DNA from: a virus
Strand: one strand, 5' to 3'
DNA length: 39,651 bases
Virus record (IMG/VR): IMGVR_UViG_3300044815_000087
Span: 1-39,651 of that record
Shown: piece after piece, positions 1-7,942 of the stretch
Layout: each line of letters opens with the position of its first letter
Position numbering within the stretch: position 1 is the first letter of the stretch
Notes under the pieces: model-generated
The model's database searches: none
What the model saw: only the letters and a program-made list of their open reading frames with translations
What the model was told of the DNA's origin: nothing
Translations under genes and position numbers: made by a program

Positions 1-371
1 CGCGCGTTCTCGTTCTGAGCGTTCTGCAACGCGCCCGAATACAACTGGCCCTGGGCGGCCATGCTCGTGGTAGTACCAAGCTTCCGGTCGTCGTAGGTCT
101 TTTTCATCACGGCGGCACGAGAGTACGGATTCGACACGTCGTCGAAGATGTTGCCCGATGCGTCCTGTCCCAGGCCGTAGGTTGAGCCGAGCTGGCCGCG
201 CTGGTATTGCAGGCCTGCGAGCGATGTGGACAGGTTGCGGTTCGCACCCCCGACCGCAGCGTCATACATCGGGTCGACGGGAGGCGCCTGTGCGCCTGGG
301 GGCGTTGGGGCCGCGACCGGCGGGCGCCGAATGACGGCGCGACCAGGCTTCTGCCGGAAGCCAGCGGCCAT
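1..371 (-). CDS. Virion-associated protein, N-terminal part (truncated by window edge)
   Basis: The reading frame starts at an ATG at 371-369 and stays open to the left edge, giving about 123 residues without a stop. The start overlaps the previous stop as TGATG, the style used throughout this operon. The N-terminus is basic and proline-rich, followed by an Ala/Gly/Gln/Asn-rich stretch (for example GQLYSGALQNAQNENA at the visible end) suggestive of a helical or assembly protein. It is the last visible gene of the minus-strand structural operon, after the fibre-like proteins. I do not recognise the family; a structural or internal virion role is inferred from position only. Confidence 0.75.
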   Translation of the reverse strand, partial: MAAGFRQKPGRAVIRRPPVAAPTPPGAQAPPVDPMYDAAVGGANRNLSTSLAGLQYQRGQLGSTYGLGQDASGNIFDDVSNPYSRAAVMKKTYDDRKLGTTTSMAAQGQLYSGALQNAQNENA

Positions 372-1003
372 CAGAGCAGTACGGGAGTCGCCGACATGAA
401 CCGGGGCCCACGAGCAACACCCGAGCCGCCCGACGCCCGGTATTTCGCGGTCAGGACGGCGGCGGACGCGAACAGCTTGCGTTGCTTGCGATAGATCCGC
501 TGGATGTCCGTGTTCACGACCGCGACCTGCACATGGGCGGCGTCAAGATCGCTTGCGGCCGTCGCGCCGATGTCATAGCTCATCGAGATCAGTGCCCCGG
601 CGGTTCCGTTGTAGCCCGCCCATCCCAGTTCGATGTCATACCAGCCGGGCGCGGGCAATGTCACGACCGGTCCGGCGACTGCAACGGCGACGTACCCGGC
701 ACCGTTGGTGAGCGCACGATCCGGCGCCCCGGCCGTGGTGTACGGATCGGTCTCGGTGAACAAGGGCGCACCGCCCACCGGGAACCATCCAACCCCGTCC
801 ACGTACCACAGCCGCCACAGCACCGGAGGGGTCAACGCGGCCATCGCGGCGGTCTGAAAAAGCGTGGTTTGCCCGGTTGCGGTACCCGTTGGGATGGCGG
901 TCGCGACGTACTCCCCGACAGGCCACGCACGGTAGATCTGGTCGAAGTTCTGCTGGGTTGGCTGATCCGGTACCTGCTGGAGTGGCGCAAGGTTGCCGGG
1001 CAT
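371..1003 (-). CDS. Structural protein, fibre-like
   Basis: 210 residues. The N-terminus has a segment (PDQPTQQNFDQIYRAWPVG) of the kind found at the start of phage fibre and surface proteins. It is followed by a long Gly/Ala/Thr/Val-rich region with beta-strand patterning (VAVAVAGPVVTLPAPGWYDIE) that looks like a jelly-roll or beta-sandwich, and a basic C-terminal tail (RIYRKQRKL). It overlaps the next upstream gene by one base (TGATG). It lies directly after two paralogous fibre-like proteins, so a distal virion or host-contact role is likely. No catalytic motif was seen. The exact role is inferred. Confidence 0.7.
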   Translation of the reverse strand: MPGNLAPLQQVPDQPTQQNFDQIYRAWPVGEYVATAIPTGTATGQTTLFQTAAMAALTPPVLWRLWYVDGVGWFPVGGAPLFTETDPYTTAGAPDRALTNGAGYVAVAVAGPVVTLPAPGWYDIELGWAGYNGTAGALISMSYDIGATAASDLDAAHVQVAVVNTDIQRIYRKQRKLFASAAVLTAKYRASGGSGVARGPRFMSATPVLL

Positions 1004-1674
1004 CAGAAGCCTTCCGTGCGCACGTAGATAACAGCCGCCGCGTTCGTGGCCGCAAGCGCTGGCCCGGCATCCTGGATCGCCAGCACGTCGACCACAAAGG
1101 ACCCCGGGCCCACGGCGATCGGCACGAATGCACCAATGGGCCGCGAGCCGAAAGAAGCTTCGAGCGGTAGTTCACCCGCCGTCGCATCCACCTGCCCAAG
1201 ACCAACGTCGCTGATATCCGTGTACCACAGGGTGGTAGAACCGGCCGTCGACATCGTGCGTTCCATCAGCCCGCCCGACGCTCCCGATGCGACACCGAAC
1301 CGTGACCGCACGATCACGCCGTTGAGCTGGATGCACAAGCGCCATGTGACAGCGCCGAAGACATCCATGATCCCCATCGCTGAGACGTGCAGCAGCCCGC
1401 CCGTTGGCATGACGACAGCGGGCGCGCGGATCAAACGCTGGTAGGTGCCGTTGAGCACCTTCGCCTCGGTTGAGTCCAGGGGCCGGGACTGCATGGCCCG
1501 GCGCGGGGTGTTTGTGGCTGTCGCGCTCAACGCTTCGCCCGTGGCTTGCGTAAGGTTCGCTCCGTCAAGGCCGCCATTGACGAGCGTCCGGATGGCCGTG
1601 AAGTTGTCGGTCACGTCGTTGACGTTCTCGAAGTCGCCCGGGCGAAGGGTCTTAGGGAGTGTCAGGGCGCTCAT
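1003..1674 (-). CDS. Fibre-like virion protein, paralogue B
   Basis: 223 residues, clearly homologous to the gene immediately upstream (1671-2363). Both carry an N-terminal helical segment followed by a signature of the form [V/I]NG-x-LD-x-x-NL, a central SRFG segment, and a C-terminal beta unit containing GAFVPI and ending near V-x-x-E-x-F. The NG-x-LD-x-x-NL signature is common near the N-terminus of phage fibre and head-spike proteins, where a short trimeric stem precedes a beta-structured head. Start ATG overlaps the upstream stop (ATGA). The function is probably virion surface or adsorption; this is inference from domain style and position. Confidence 0.75.
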   Translation of the reverse strand: MSALTLPKTLRPGDFENVNDVTDNFTAIRTLVNGGLDGANLTQATGEALSATATNTPRRAMQSRPLDSTEAKVLNGTYQRLIRAPAVVMPTGGLLHVSAMGIMDVFGAVTWRLCIQLNGVIVRSRFGVASGASGGLMERTMSTAGSTTLWYTDISDVGLGQVDATAGELPLEASFGSRPIGAFVPIAVGPGSFVVDVLAIQDAGPALAATNAAAVIYVRTEGF

Positions 1675-2363
1675 GCGAACGTCTCAGCTTTCACGTACAG
1701 GCGACGGTTGGACACGGCGACGGTCGCCCCGGCCGTCTTCAGGAACCGCATTTCCACCGTGTATGTCCCGGCCGCGACAATGATGGGGACGAACGCGCCG
1801 ACCGCATGCCCGTTGGTGGTGTCATCGGCGGCACCACCGCTACCGGACGCCAGGTAGCTCATGCTGGAGTCAGCGATCTCCGTGTATGCGACGGCAGCCG
1901 CGGAGGACGCGACGCCCGTAAAGATCCTCGCGGCCTGAAAGAAGCCTTCGGACACGCCGCTGGCGGGCAGGGTTCCGAATCTCGACTTGACCTGTGTGCC
2001 GGACAGGAACAGTCCGACACTAGCGGTCTCCGCTGTCCCGCCGACGCTCTTGGTCATCATGCACCAGTAGGACACCAACAGCAGTGTGTTGGAGGCAATG
2101 ACGACGGAGGCGACGCGATCGGGTGTGGTCAAAGCCGCGTAGCCGGTGCCCGCGATGCTTTCGCTCGTGGCAATGATGCTCTTGCCGCGACGCACGGTCG
2201 TGGCATCCGTGAGGGCGAGCGCGTTGCGGGTCGCTGCGGTCAGGTTGTCGGCGTCCAGCGACCCGTTGATCACGGTCCGAGCGTCGTTGAACATCGTCTG
2301 CACGTTCGCGACGTTCTCGTTTGTGTTGCCGACAAGGCTGGTGCTATACGCGAGCGTGGTCAT
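1671..2363 (-). CDS. Fibre-like virion protein, paralogue A
   Basis: 230 residues. The N-terminal third is helical and ends in INGSLDADNLTAATRNAL, the matching signature to that of the downstream paralogue. The middle and C-terminal parts are beta-rich, with KSRFG and GAFVPI motifs shared with the paralogue at the same spacing. The ATG at 2363 lies 9 bases after the stop of an orphan copy of the 2922-4508 gene's C-terminal codons (2372-2402). Before the HNH insertion this gene would therefore have followed the beta-propeller-like gene directly. No strong Shine-Dalgarno was seen, so translational coupling is likely. Confidence 0.78.
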   Translation of the reverse strand: MTTLAYSTSLVGNTNENVANVQTMFNDARTVINGSLDADNLTAATRNALALTDATTVRRGKSIIATSESIAGTGYAALTTPDRVASVVIASNTLLLVSYWCMMTKSVGGTAETASVGLFLSGTQVKSRFGTLPASGVSEGFFQAARIFTGVASSAAAVAYTEIADSSMSYLASGSGGAADDTTNGHAVGAFVPIIVAAGTYTVEMRFLKTAGATVAVSNRRLYVKAETFA

Positions 2364-2371
2364 GGCAGCAG

Positions 2372-2402
2372 GCTACTTGGCATATCGGCCCTTGACATCC
2401 GG
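2372..2402 (-). repeat. Orphan copy of the 3' end of the 2922-4508 gene
   Basis: These 31 bases align without gaps to 2921-2951, with 25 of 31 identical. Read on the minus strand, both encode P-D-V-K-G-R-[F/Y]-A-K-stop. Four codon differences are synonymous (Gly, Arg, Ala, Lys) and one is Phe to Tyr. The copy begins directly after the stop codon of the HNH gene. The parsimonious reading is that this is the original gene end, displaced when the HNH unit inserted, and that 2921-2951 is the replacement end delivered with the insertion. Confidence 0.85.
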
Positions 2403-2903
2403 CTAGGCGTAGCGAGCGATGATCTCCTGCGCCCACGCAAGCTTGTCCTCCACTCTCTGTCCGGGCGGGTGCGATCTGGACCACAGTTCGAGATTCCCGA
2501 TACGGTTGTCGTTGCGAACCCCGTTGCGATGGTGGACGATCTCATCCGGAAAGAGGGGTCGCCCAAGGCACTCTTCCATGCGAAGGCGGTGCTGCGGGTA
2601 CCAGTCGTCCCCGCGCTTCTCGTCAACGTAGCTTCCATGGGGGCGTGTAGCGCCCTCCGGTAGCTTGATGGAGGATGGGCCGATGGGTCTGTCGAGCGGT
2701 TCGCCCGCGTGATGACGCTTGAGGTGTGTAGCGCAGTAGCCCAGGGCGCAATGCTTTCGGCCGCATCCCTCAACCTCGCACCACTCTCGCGTCTTGAATC
2801 GGGGCTTGTACAGGTCCGTGCCGCGAATACGGCGAGCGTTGTGCATGACGCACATTTTGTGTGCGTACCGCGGGCTGTTGCAGCCCTCCACGATGCATAG
2901 CAT
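2403..2903 (-). CDS. HNH homing endonuclease inserted near a gene end
   Basis: 166 residues. Two N-terminal zinc-finger-like modules (C3-C8-C18-H21 and C42-C47-C52-C57-H60 regions) precede an HNH_3-type nuclease core. The core has H124-H125-x-N127 followed by NDNRIGNLELW (131-141) and a histidine at 145. Such free-standing HNH enzymes cut a specific DNA site and spread by gene conversion. The frame is preceded by a TATGAT box six bases before the ATG at 2903, and AAAGG could serve as a weak ribosome site. It sits between two structural genes in the same orientation and is flanked by duplicated target-gene ends. It is related to the enzymes at 13068-13631 and 14150-14644. Confidence 0.9.
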   Translation of the reverse strand: MLCIVEGCNSPRYAHKMCVMHNARRIRGTDLYKPRFKTREWCEVEGCGRKHCALGYCATHLKRHHAGEPLDRPIGPSSIKLPEGATRPHGSYVDEKRGDDWYPQHRLRMEECLGRPLFPDEIVHHRNGVRNDNRIGNLELWSRSHPPGQRVEDKLAWAQEIIARYA

Positions 2904-2921
2904 GCCTTTATCATAGCAACG

Positions 2922-4508
2922 CTATTTAGCGAATCTTCCCTTGACATCCGGAGATCGCGTTGCCCGGAACCCGTGCTCAAGGCGATGCAGGGCCCACGTC
3001 ACGTTCAGCGCCGAGTTCTGCACATGCAGCGAGAGGACGTGCCCGGACACGGATTGCGAGATCAGCCACGGCGCGGTCGTGCCCGTCGGGCCCCAGGTGT
3101 CGGGCCCCAGGCCCACGCCCCACAGGTCAGCGGGATTCGTACCGTCGCCCCACAAGTCGACAGCGGATCCGAATGTTGCGGTGTCAAATCGTCCGGGCAG
3201 AAGCTCGAAATCCCGGCTGATCGCGAACGCGGCGGCGCCCTCGCCCCACAGCTTGGTTTGACGGACACTCTTTTGGTCCTGTGAGCCGTAGTCCACCCAG
3301 CCCTGCCGCCACCTTGAGCTGATCGCCGTTCCCCCCGTGCCGGAAGTGGTCAGGTCGTCCGCCGCGTAGCCGGAGCCCTCGTAGTAGCGGCCGACATGTT
3401 TCAAACCGGTGGCGTAGGCGTACACCATCTCTTCGCGCGTACCGGTGCGAAACGAGCACATCGCAGCCGCAGGGGTGTCAAACAGCGTCCACCAGCCTTG
3501 CCGTGGCGAGTAGACGGCGAGACGATTGTTCGCGGTCGCCGTGGAGAACGCGAAGTAGAGCCTGCCCTGTGACCACCACAGCCGGGCGCTCGACAGGAGG
3601 GACGTGTCGATGACGCCGCCCGTGTAGTACAGGCTCGCCCCGCCAAGGAACAAGGGATCCAGGGCTCCGGAGACAAGTTTTGGCTCTCCGCCCGTGGTCA
3701 GCCACACGCCGCGCCGATCCATGAAGTACACGCCCTCCGGTGACGCGCACGCTGCACCAACGCTACCGGCAGCCCCCGCGACCGGCCGATAGTTGAACAC
3801 TGGGGTGCCGGTGCTCGCGGTGCTCGTGCCGTAGAAGACAAAGAACTCGGTTTCCTTGAACGCGAACACGTACTCGCGCCATGCCACCAGGGCGGTTATG
3901 GCCTCGCCGGAGCCGGGGTGCAGGTCAACGTAGTTATTGGCCCCGAACGTTGTGGGCACCCCGGGGTCACTGAACAGGACACGGTCGGGATTCGCGATCG
4001 TCCTTGCGGCCACCAGCCGGTTGTCGACAGCTTGCACGGCGAGGTATTTGGCGGTCGGCGTCGTCCCCGTGAAGGCTGGCGTGGAGAACGCCGCTCCATT
4101 CCACAATCGGACGGTGTCGGTGCCATTCGCGATGTACATGTGCTCGTTGCCGGGCGCCCCGAAGCGCGTGAAATAGTGCGGGCTCGCGGTCGTCGCGACG
4201 TTCGCCGTGGACGTGCCCGAAGTGTTCAAGGCGTCAAGGCGAACACCGTTGCCAGCGATCAGGACCCGTGCGCCCGCGGCCGTGTAGTACGCCGCAAGGC
4301 TGTCCACGCGGTTTGTGAGTTCGGCGCTCGTGAAGCGCTGCGTGCCGTCCCGCTGGCGCATCCCTCCCTGCGGGAGGAACAAGACGTTCATCAGGTCGCA
4401 TGCCTGGTCGACGCCGACCACATCCGCGCCGTCCGTGAGATTCAAGCCACCGGAGAACCGGGATTGGCCGACCGGGGTGTAGCCGCGCCCCAATTCGCGG
4501 GACGCCAC
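2922..4508 (-). CDS. Beta-propeller-like tail/structural protein (nozzle-like)
   Basis: 528 residues. The N-terminus has the arrangement GGLNL...DLMNVLF...GGMRQRDGT typical of large beta-propeller structural proteins of short-tailed and related phages. It is followed by many short beta repeats with WNG, VFAFKE, FFVFYG, VYFMDRRG and LYFAFS segments, consistent with propeller blades. It follows the head-tail adaptor gene, as the nozzle or hub proteins of podoviruses usually do. The GTG start at 4508 overlaps the upstream TAG. The C-terminus (PDVKGRFAK) is the recoded copy linked to the neighbouring HNH gene. The assignment to a tail nozzle is inference; the family resemblance is moderate. Confidence 0.7.
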   Translation of the reverse strand: MASRELGRGYTPVGQSRFSGGLNLTDGADVVGVDQACDLMNVLFLPQGGMRQRDGTQRFTSAELTNRVDSLAAYYTAAGARVLIAGNGVRLDALNTSGTSTANVATTASPHYFTRFGAPGNEHMYIANGTDTVRLWNGAAFSTPAFTGTTPTAKYLAVQAVDNRLVAARTIANPDRVLFSDPGVPTTFGANNYVDLHPGSGEAITALVAWREYVFAFKETEFFVFYGTSTASTGTPVFNYRPVAGAAGSVGAACASPEGVYFMDRRGVWLTTGGEPKLVSGALDPLFLGGASLYYTGGVIDTSLLSSARLWWSQGRLYFAFSTATANNRLAVYSPRQGWWTLFDTPAAAMCSFRTGTREEMVYAYATGLKHVGRYYEGSGYAADDLTTSGTGGTAISSRWRQGWVDYGSQDQKSVRQTKLWGEGAAAFAISRDFELLPGRFDTATFGSAVDLWGDGTNPADLWGVGLGPDTWGPTGTTAPWLISQSVSGHVLSLHVQNSALNVTWALHRLEHGFRATRSPDVKGRFAK

Positions 4509-5134
4509 TAGTCGTCCTCAGACGTGAACGGGATCTTCTGAATATGTGTCGGCGCGACCAGCAACGTGCGGCGCATCAGCTCAAGGCCACGCTGGCGTTC
4601 CTGCTCCGCACCCCCCACGGTCTCCCAGTTGTCACGGTCCTTCGCCGCCCGCCTGACGGCACCGTCCACGATGGCATCCATGAACCGCGCCGGAACCAGG
4701 GTCTGGTCGGTCGGTGACGCGAGATCAGTGGGGAGCGCCCAGTAGCGCACGGAGAGCGTTCCACCCACCGGGTACGTCTTGATCTGCAGGCTGTCGCGAT
4801 ACCAGTAGAGCGGCGTGCCCGTGTCCGTCAGGTCGATGCCGGCGTCAACGAGTTCACGTTCGGTCATCTCCGACAACTCAGCGCTCGCGTTCCCCGTGTC
4901 GATGACGGACAGGACACTGCTCAGGGTCGTGATCGACAATGGTGCGGCACCCGTAGCCGTGGACAGCCGGAACGGCCACAACTCCGCGAGCGTGAGTTCG
5001 GCTGCCGCCTGGTTGATCCACCGCAACCCTCGTGCGACGCCCGCGGCATCCTGCGCCAAGTGGTCGTATCCGCGTGCGTAAAGCTCGGATTGCAGATCGG
5101 CGAGAGTGGCCCCCGTTTCGAGCGGGGATGCCAC
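4508..5134 (-). CDS. Head-tail adaptor protein
   Basis: 208 residues, mostly helical. It has the layout of phage adaptor (gp4-like) proteins: an N-terminal helix with RGLRWINQAAAELTLAELWPF (residues about 35-55), then short beta strands containing LYWYRDS and LSVRYW, and a C-terminal helical part with RFMDAIVDGAVRRAA. These proteins dock beneath the portal and connect head to tail. It starts with GTG directly after the upstream TAG and overlaps the beta-propeller-like gene by one base. Position between capsid and tail genes fits the assignment. Confidence 0.7.
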   Translation of the reverse strand: MASPLETGATLADLQSELYARGYDHLAQDAAGVARGLRWINQAAAELTLAELWPFRLSTATGAAPLSITTLSSVLSVIDTGNASAELSEMTERELVDAGIDLTDTGTPLYWYRDSLQIKTYPVGGTLSVRYWALPTDLASPTDQTLVPARFMDAIVDGAVRRAAKDRDNWETVGGAEQERQRGLELMRRTLLVAPTHIQKIPFTSEDD

Positions 5135-5704
5135 CTAGCGCCCCTTGCCGCGCGTGGGCCGCGTCGACCCCTTGTGATTCTGTGACCACGGTCCGTCGCT
5201 CATCGTGATTTGCGTGCGGGTGATCGCGTTCAACCGATCATGGATCTCATCCTGCCGGTCCATGTCATCCCGGGCCTCTTCGATCTCCGCAAGCTTCTTC
5301 GCGGCCACGTCACGTTTCACGCGATCCTCCACGGCACGACGATTCTGCAAGTCCGCGGCTCGCAGGCCCCTGAGCATCGCGTCAGATGGTTCCACGAACT
5401 CCCCATCAGGTCCCATGAGCGGGCTGAGCATCATGAAGCCCTGAGTCCCCGGATCGCGCAAGCGCACGAGATGGAAGTAGCCGGGCATCACACCAGCGAC
5501 CTTCGCCAGCAGCTTCGCCTGCGCGAGTCGTAGCAGCGGGTCGATCTTGGCTAGCTCCGTGTTCCAGTGCGTGAGGATGCCGCCATCCCACTCCAGGCAT
5601 TGCATCACCTGGGCTTCCCAGGCAAGCATGGCCTGCCAGTGCTCCCGGGCCACCGTCGGCTCCCGGTATGACTGAGCCGACGGTGGCGTCCAGAGAGTTG
5701 ACAT
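5135..5704 (-). CDS. Conserved structural-operon protein, unknown function
   Basis: 189 residues. The N-terminal half is a compact helical region rich in Trp and Leu (REHWQAMLAWEAQVMQ). The C-terminal half is a long charged helix (RVKRDVAAKKLAEIEEARDDM) likely to form a coiled coil, with a basic disordered tail (TRPTRGKGR). It lies between the capsid-side gene 5704-6048 and the adaptor gene, with a TGATG overlap to its upstream neighbour. No catalytic residues were seen. A head-completion or internal virion role is only suggested by location. Confidence 0.7.
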   Translation of the reverse strand: MSTLWTPPSAQSYREPTVAREHWQAMLAWEAQVMQCLEWDGGILTHWNTELAKIDPLLRLAQAKLLAKVAGVMPGYFHLVRLRDPGTQGFMMLSPLMGPDGEFVEPSDAMLRGLRAADLQNRRAVEDRVKRDVAAKKLAEIEEARDDMDRQDEIHDRLNAITRTQITMSDGPWSQNHKGSTRPTRGKGR

Positions 5705-6048
5705 CAGACCCCGATGAACGCGACTCGGACCGAGAACGCTGACTGATCCGAGTTGTTCGCGGCCTCCGCCGAGGCGGTCGTGTTGACCTGCATTTTCACG
5801 GACCCCGGTGTCGTCGCATAGTCAAACGACACCGTACGCGACGTAGCGCCACCCGTCGTCGCACGGGCGATCCCGGTCGGCATCGCCTCCTCGATACGCC
5901 GGCCGAACCCAACCGCGGCGGGGGTGATCGTGTCCCCCCCGGTCGGGTAGTTCGCGCCCGATGACAACTGCACGTCGTAAACCCGCATCTTCTTATTGCC
6001 GACGACAGTGGTCGTGTTCGCCACCCTTGTCAATACACCTAGAGCCAT
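5704..6048 (-). CDS. Minor capsid or decoration-like protein
   Basis: 114 residues with an all-beta pattern: VYDVQLSSGANYPTGGDTI, then a variable loop, then VSFDYATTPGSVKMQV and a closing strand SAFSVRVAFIGV. Small beta proteins directly downstream of the major capsid gene are often decoration or cement proteins. A clear ribosome site (AGGAG, six bases away) precedes the ATG at 6048. An opposite-strand HNH gene separates it from the capsid gene. The function is inferred from position and size. Confidence 0.65.
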   Translation of the reverse strand: MALGVLTRVANTTTVVGNKKMRVYDVQLSSGANYPTGGDTITPAAVGFGRRIEEAMPTGIARATTGGATSRTVSFDYATTPGSVKMQVNTTASAEAANNSDQSAFSVRVAFIGV

Positions 6049-6166
6049 TGTGTTCTCCTGCTACTCGTGGGCGACGCTGGAAAGGTAGACTGGGTTTCCA
6101 GCAAGTTCGACCCCGCGGCGATGAGACGCCCGGGGCCGTGGCCGACGCCTAGCGAGAGGAATCGAC

Positions 6167-6625
6167 ATGACAGAGTGTAAGCGCTGTTCAGCCTGCGGCG
6201 AGACGAAACCATTATCGGACTTCGGCTCGCATCCGACCTGCGCCCAGGGAGTGCGACCTGATTGCAAGACATGTCGCGGCTCCCACAACAAGACGTGGCG
6301 CAAGACCAACGACGAGGCGTACCGCACTTCGATGGTGGCCGCAAACGCCAAATGGTATGCGGCGAACCGGGAAAGCAAGGCCGCAGCCAACCGACGATGG
6401 CGAGACGAGAATCGTGAGGTTGTGCGACGCCATACGGCGGCTCGCAACGCTGTTCAGGCTGCGCTGAAAGGCGGGATGTTGACGCCGGAGCCCTGCCTGT
6501 TTTGCCACGGACTGCCAGTGCAGGCCCATCACCACTCGTACGCACCGGAAGATCACCTGAGCGTGACGTGGCTGTGCCGGAGGCACCACGGACTCGTCCA
6601 CCGCCAAGTGGACGAGTCTTCGTGA
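6167..6625 (+). CDS. HNH endonuclease inserted antisense beside the capsid gene
   Basis: 152 residues on the strand opposite to the surrounding operon. The N-terminus is a zinc-binding unit (CSACGE...CKTC at residues about 6-36). A basic helical spacer follows, then the HNH core with CLFCHG, AHHHSY, and a closing WLCRRHHGLVH. This HNH subtype is common in phage genomes as a free-standing mobile gene. Ribosome site GAGAGGA lies five bases before the ATG at 6167. It occupies nearly all of the 600-base gap between the capsid and decoration genes. No duplicated target-gene end was found around it, unlike the HNH genes at 2403 and 13068. Confidence 0.88.
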   Translation: MTECKRCSACGETKPLSDFGSHPTCAQGVRPDCKTCRGSHNKTWRKTNDEAYRTSMVAANAKWYAANRESKAAANRRWRDENREVVRRHTAARNAVQAALKGGMLTPEPCLFCHGLPVQAHHHSYAPEDHLSVTWLCRRHHGLVHRQVDESS

Positions 6626-6647
6626 TTCCGAGAGCCATGTCCCCTCC

Positions 6648-7916
6648 TTAGGTCGTCAGACCGGTAGCTGCCGCCATACGGTTACGTCGCTGCGCACCGA
6701 TCTGCCACGGCCACACCACCGCGTTCCCGAAGCCGGTGGTGCCCTGCACCCACCGCAGGTCGCCGCCCGCACCCTCGATATCCGATACCCACGTGGGCTC
6801 CTTGATCGATCCGCGGACCATCACCAGATCCTCGATTCGCAGATGGAACCAGTCAGACGGGTACACGTCCGGCAGCACGTTGACGCCGGTGCCGTTCCAG
6901 TCCAAGCCGACCAAGCCGCCGACGCCACCGGCACCCATGCTCTTCTCCGACGGGAAACGCACCTGGTTCTGTAGCTCCAGGTAGAAGTTGCTCATCTGCC
7001 TTGCGGACGTGAGCACCTTCGCGTCATACGTTCCGTCGTTCTGAAACACGGCCTCTTGCAACGCAAGGGCCATCGGGAGGCTGAACGACGTGGTTGCGGT
7101 ATCGACCTTCGCGGCCTTCCAATACCGGTTGCCTGCGGTTGCGGGGTTGATCCCGCCGAACGTCGTGGTGCCAACGATCTGCTCCAGCCCACTGGATTCC
7201 GGGTTCGGCAGCGTCGCCGAGTTCGGGTTCGCCACGTAGACGAAATGCGTTCCGCTCGTGGTCGTGATCGACGTGCCGATTGTGATGGTCGGCGCCGTGA
7301 TCGTGTCGTCAATCGCCGAGATCGTCGCACCGGTCACGAGCGCGTCCGTGTCAGCGGTCGTACCGATATCGACCAGCATGCCTTCCTGGATGTGCCCGCG
7401 GACAATCGCCGGATGCCCGTGCCCGTTCACGCCATCTGTTGGCGGACGCAAAGGCACGATGACCGCACCGCCCGATGTGGCGCACTCCGCCAGGATGCTG
7501 TCCCCGTTACGGACAAGCTGCCGCGACGCCTGACGCGACATCCAGTCGACGGAATCCTTCATCTCCAGATCCTTGCCGGCCATGATCGCCTGCGTGCTGG
7601 AGTTCGTCTGGTTCAGGACCGCCATCTCAAGGCCGACCTGCATCCAGTGATAGACCATCGTGAACGTGGCCTGCGCGGTCGTCGCGGCACCAGCCGGGTT
7701 CAGGGCGCCACCCGCGGGCGCGACTGACGTGTACCCGGTGGTGTGCCCGGACTGAATCGGAACCTGGGCCTGGAGACCGATGACCGTGACGCCTGGCGCG
7801 TCCCGGATCATCTTGACCACCGGGTTCATGTTGTAGAACTGTTTTTGGATGCGGTCAGCGGTCCAGGCATCCTTGATGATCGGTGCGAGCCCTGCGATTG
7901 TTACGGCCTGAGCCAT
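6648..7916 (-). CDS. Major capsid protein
   Basis: 422 residues, the right size and place (after scaffold) for the major capsid protein. Features consistent with an HK97-type fold include a helical N-terminal arm (AGLAPIIKDAWTADRIQKQ), a segment rich in aromatic and glutamine residues followed by long beta strands, and a helix MKDSVDWMSRQASRQLVRNG corresponding to a spine-like helix. A glycine-rich middle portion (150-250) resembles an insertion or axial-domain loop. Ribosome site GAGGA precedes the ATG at 7916. No protease gene was seen nearby, so scaffold removal may not need cleavage. The fold assignment is inferred, not computed. Confidence 0.8.
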   Translation of the reverse strand: MAQAVTIAGLAPIIKDAWTADRIQKQFYNMNPVVKMIRDAPGVTVIGLQAQVPIQSGHTTGYTSVAPAGGALNPAGAATTAQATFTMVYHWMQVGLEMAVLNQTNSSTQAIMAGKDLEMKDSVDWMSRQASRQLVRNGDSILAECATSGGAVIVPLRPPTDGVNGHGHPAIVRGHIQEGMLVDIGTTADTDALVTGATISAIDDTITAPTITIGTSITTTSGTHFVYVANPNSATLPNPESSGLEQIVGTTTFGGINPATAGNRYWKAAKVDTATTSFSLPMALALQEAVFQNDGTYDAKVLTSARQMSNFYLELQNQVRFPSEKSMGAGGVGGLVGLDWNGTGVNVLPDVYPSDWFHLRIEDLVMVRGSIKEPTWVSDIEGAGGDLRWVQGTTGFGNAVVWPWQIGAQRRNRMAAATGLTT

Positions 7917-7942
7917 AGTGGTCCTCTGGAGTTAGAGCAGCC

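Noticed and set aside
1659-2663. A 334-codon plus-strand open frame across the fibre and HNH genes.
   Set aside because: It crosses three real minus-strand genes and lacks protein-like pattern and a ribosome site.
6049-6166. Orphan capsid-gene end left by the HNH gene at 6167-6625.
   Set aside because: No codons resembling the capsid C-terminus (AATGLTT) were found in the gap on the minus strand.
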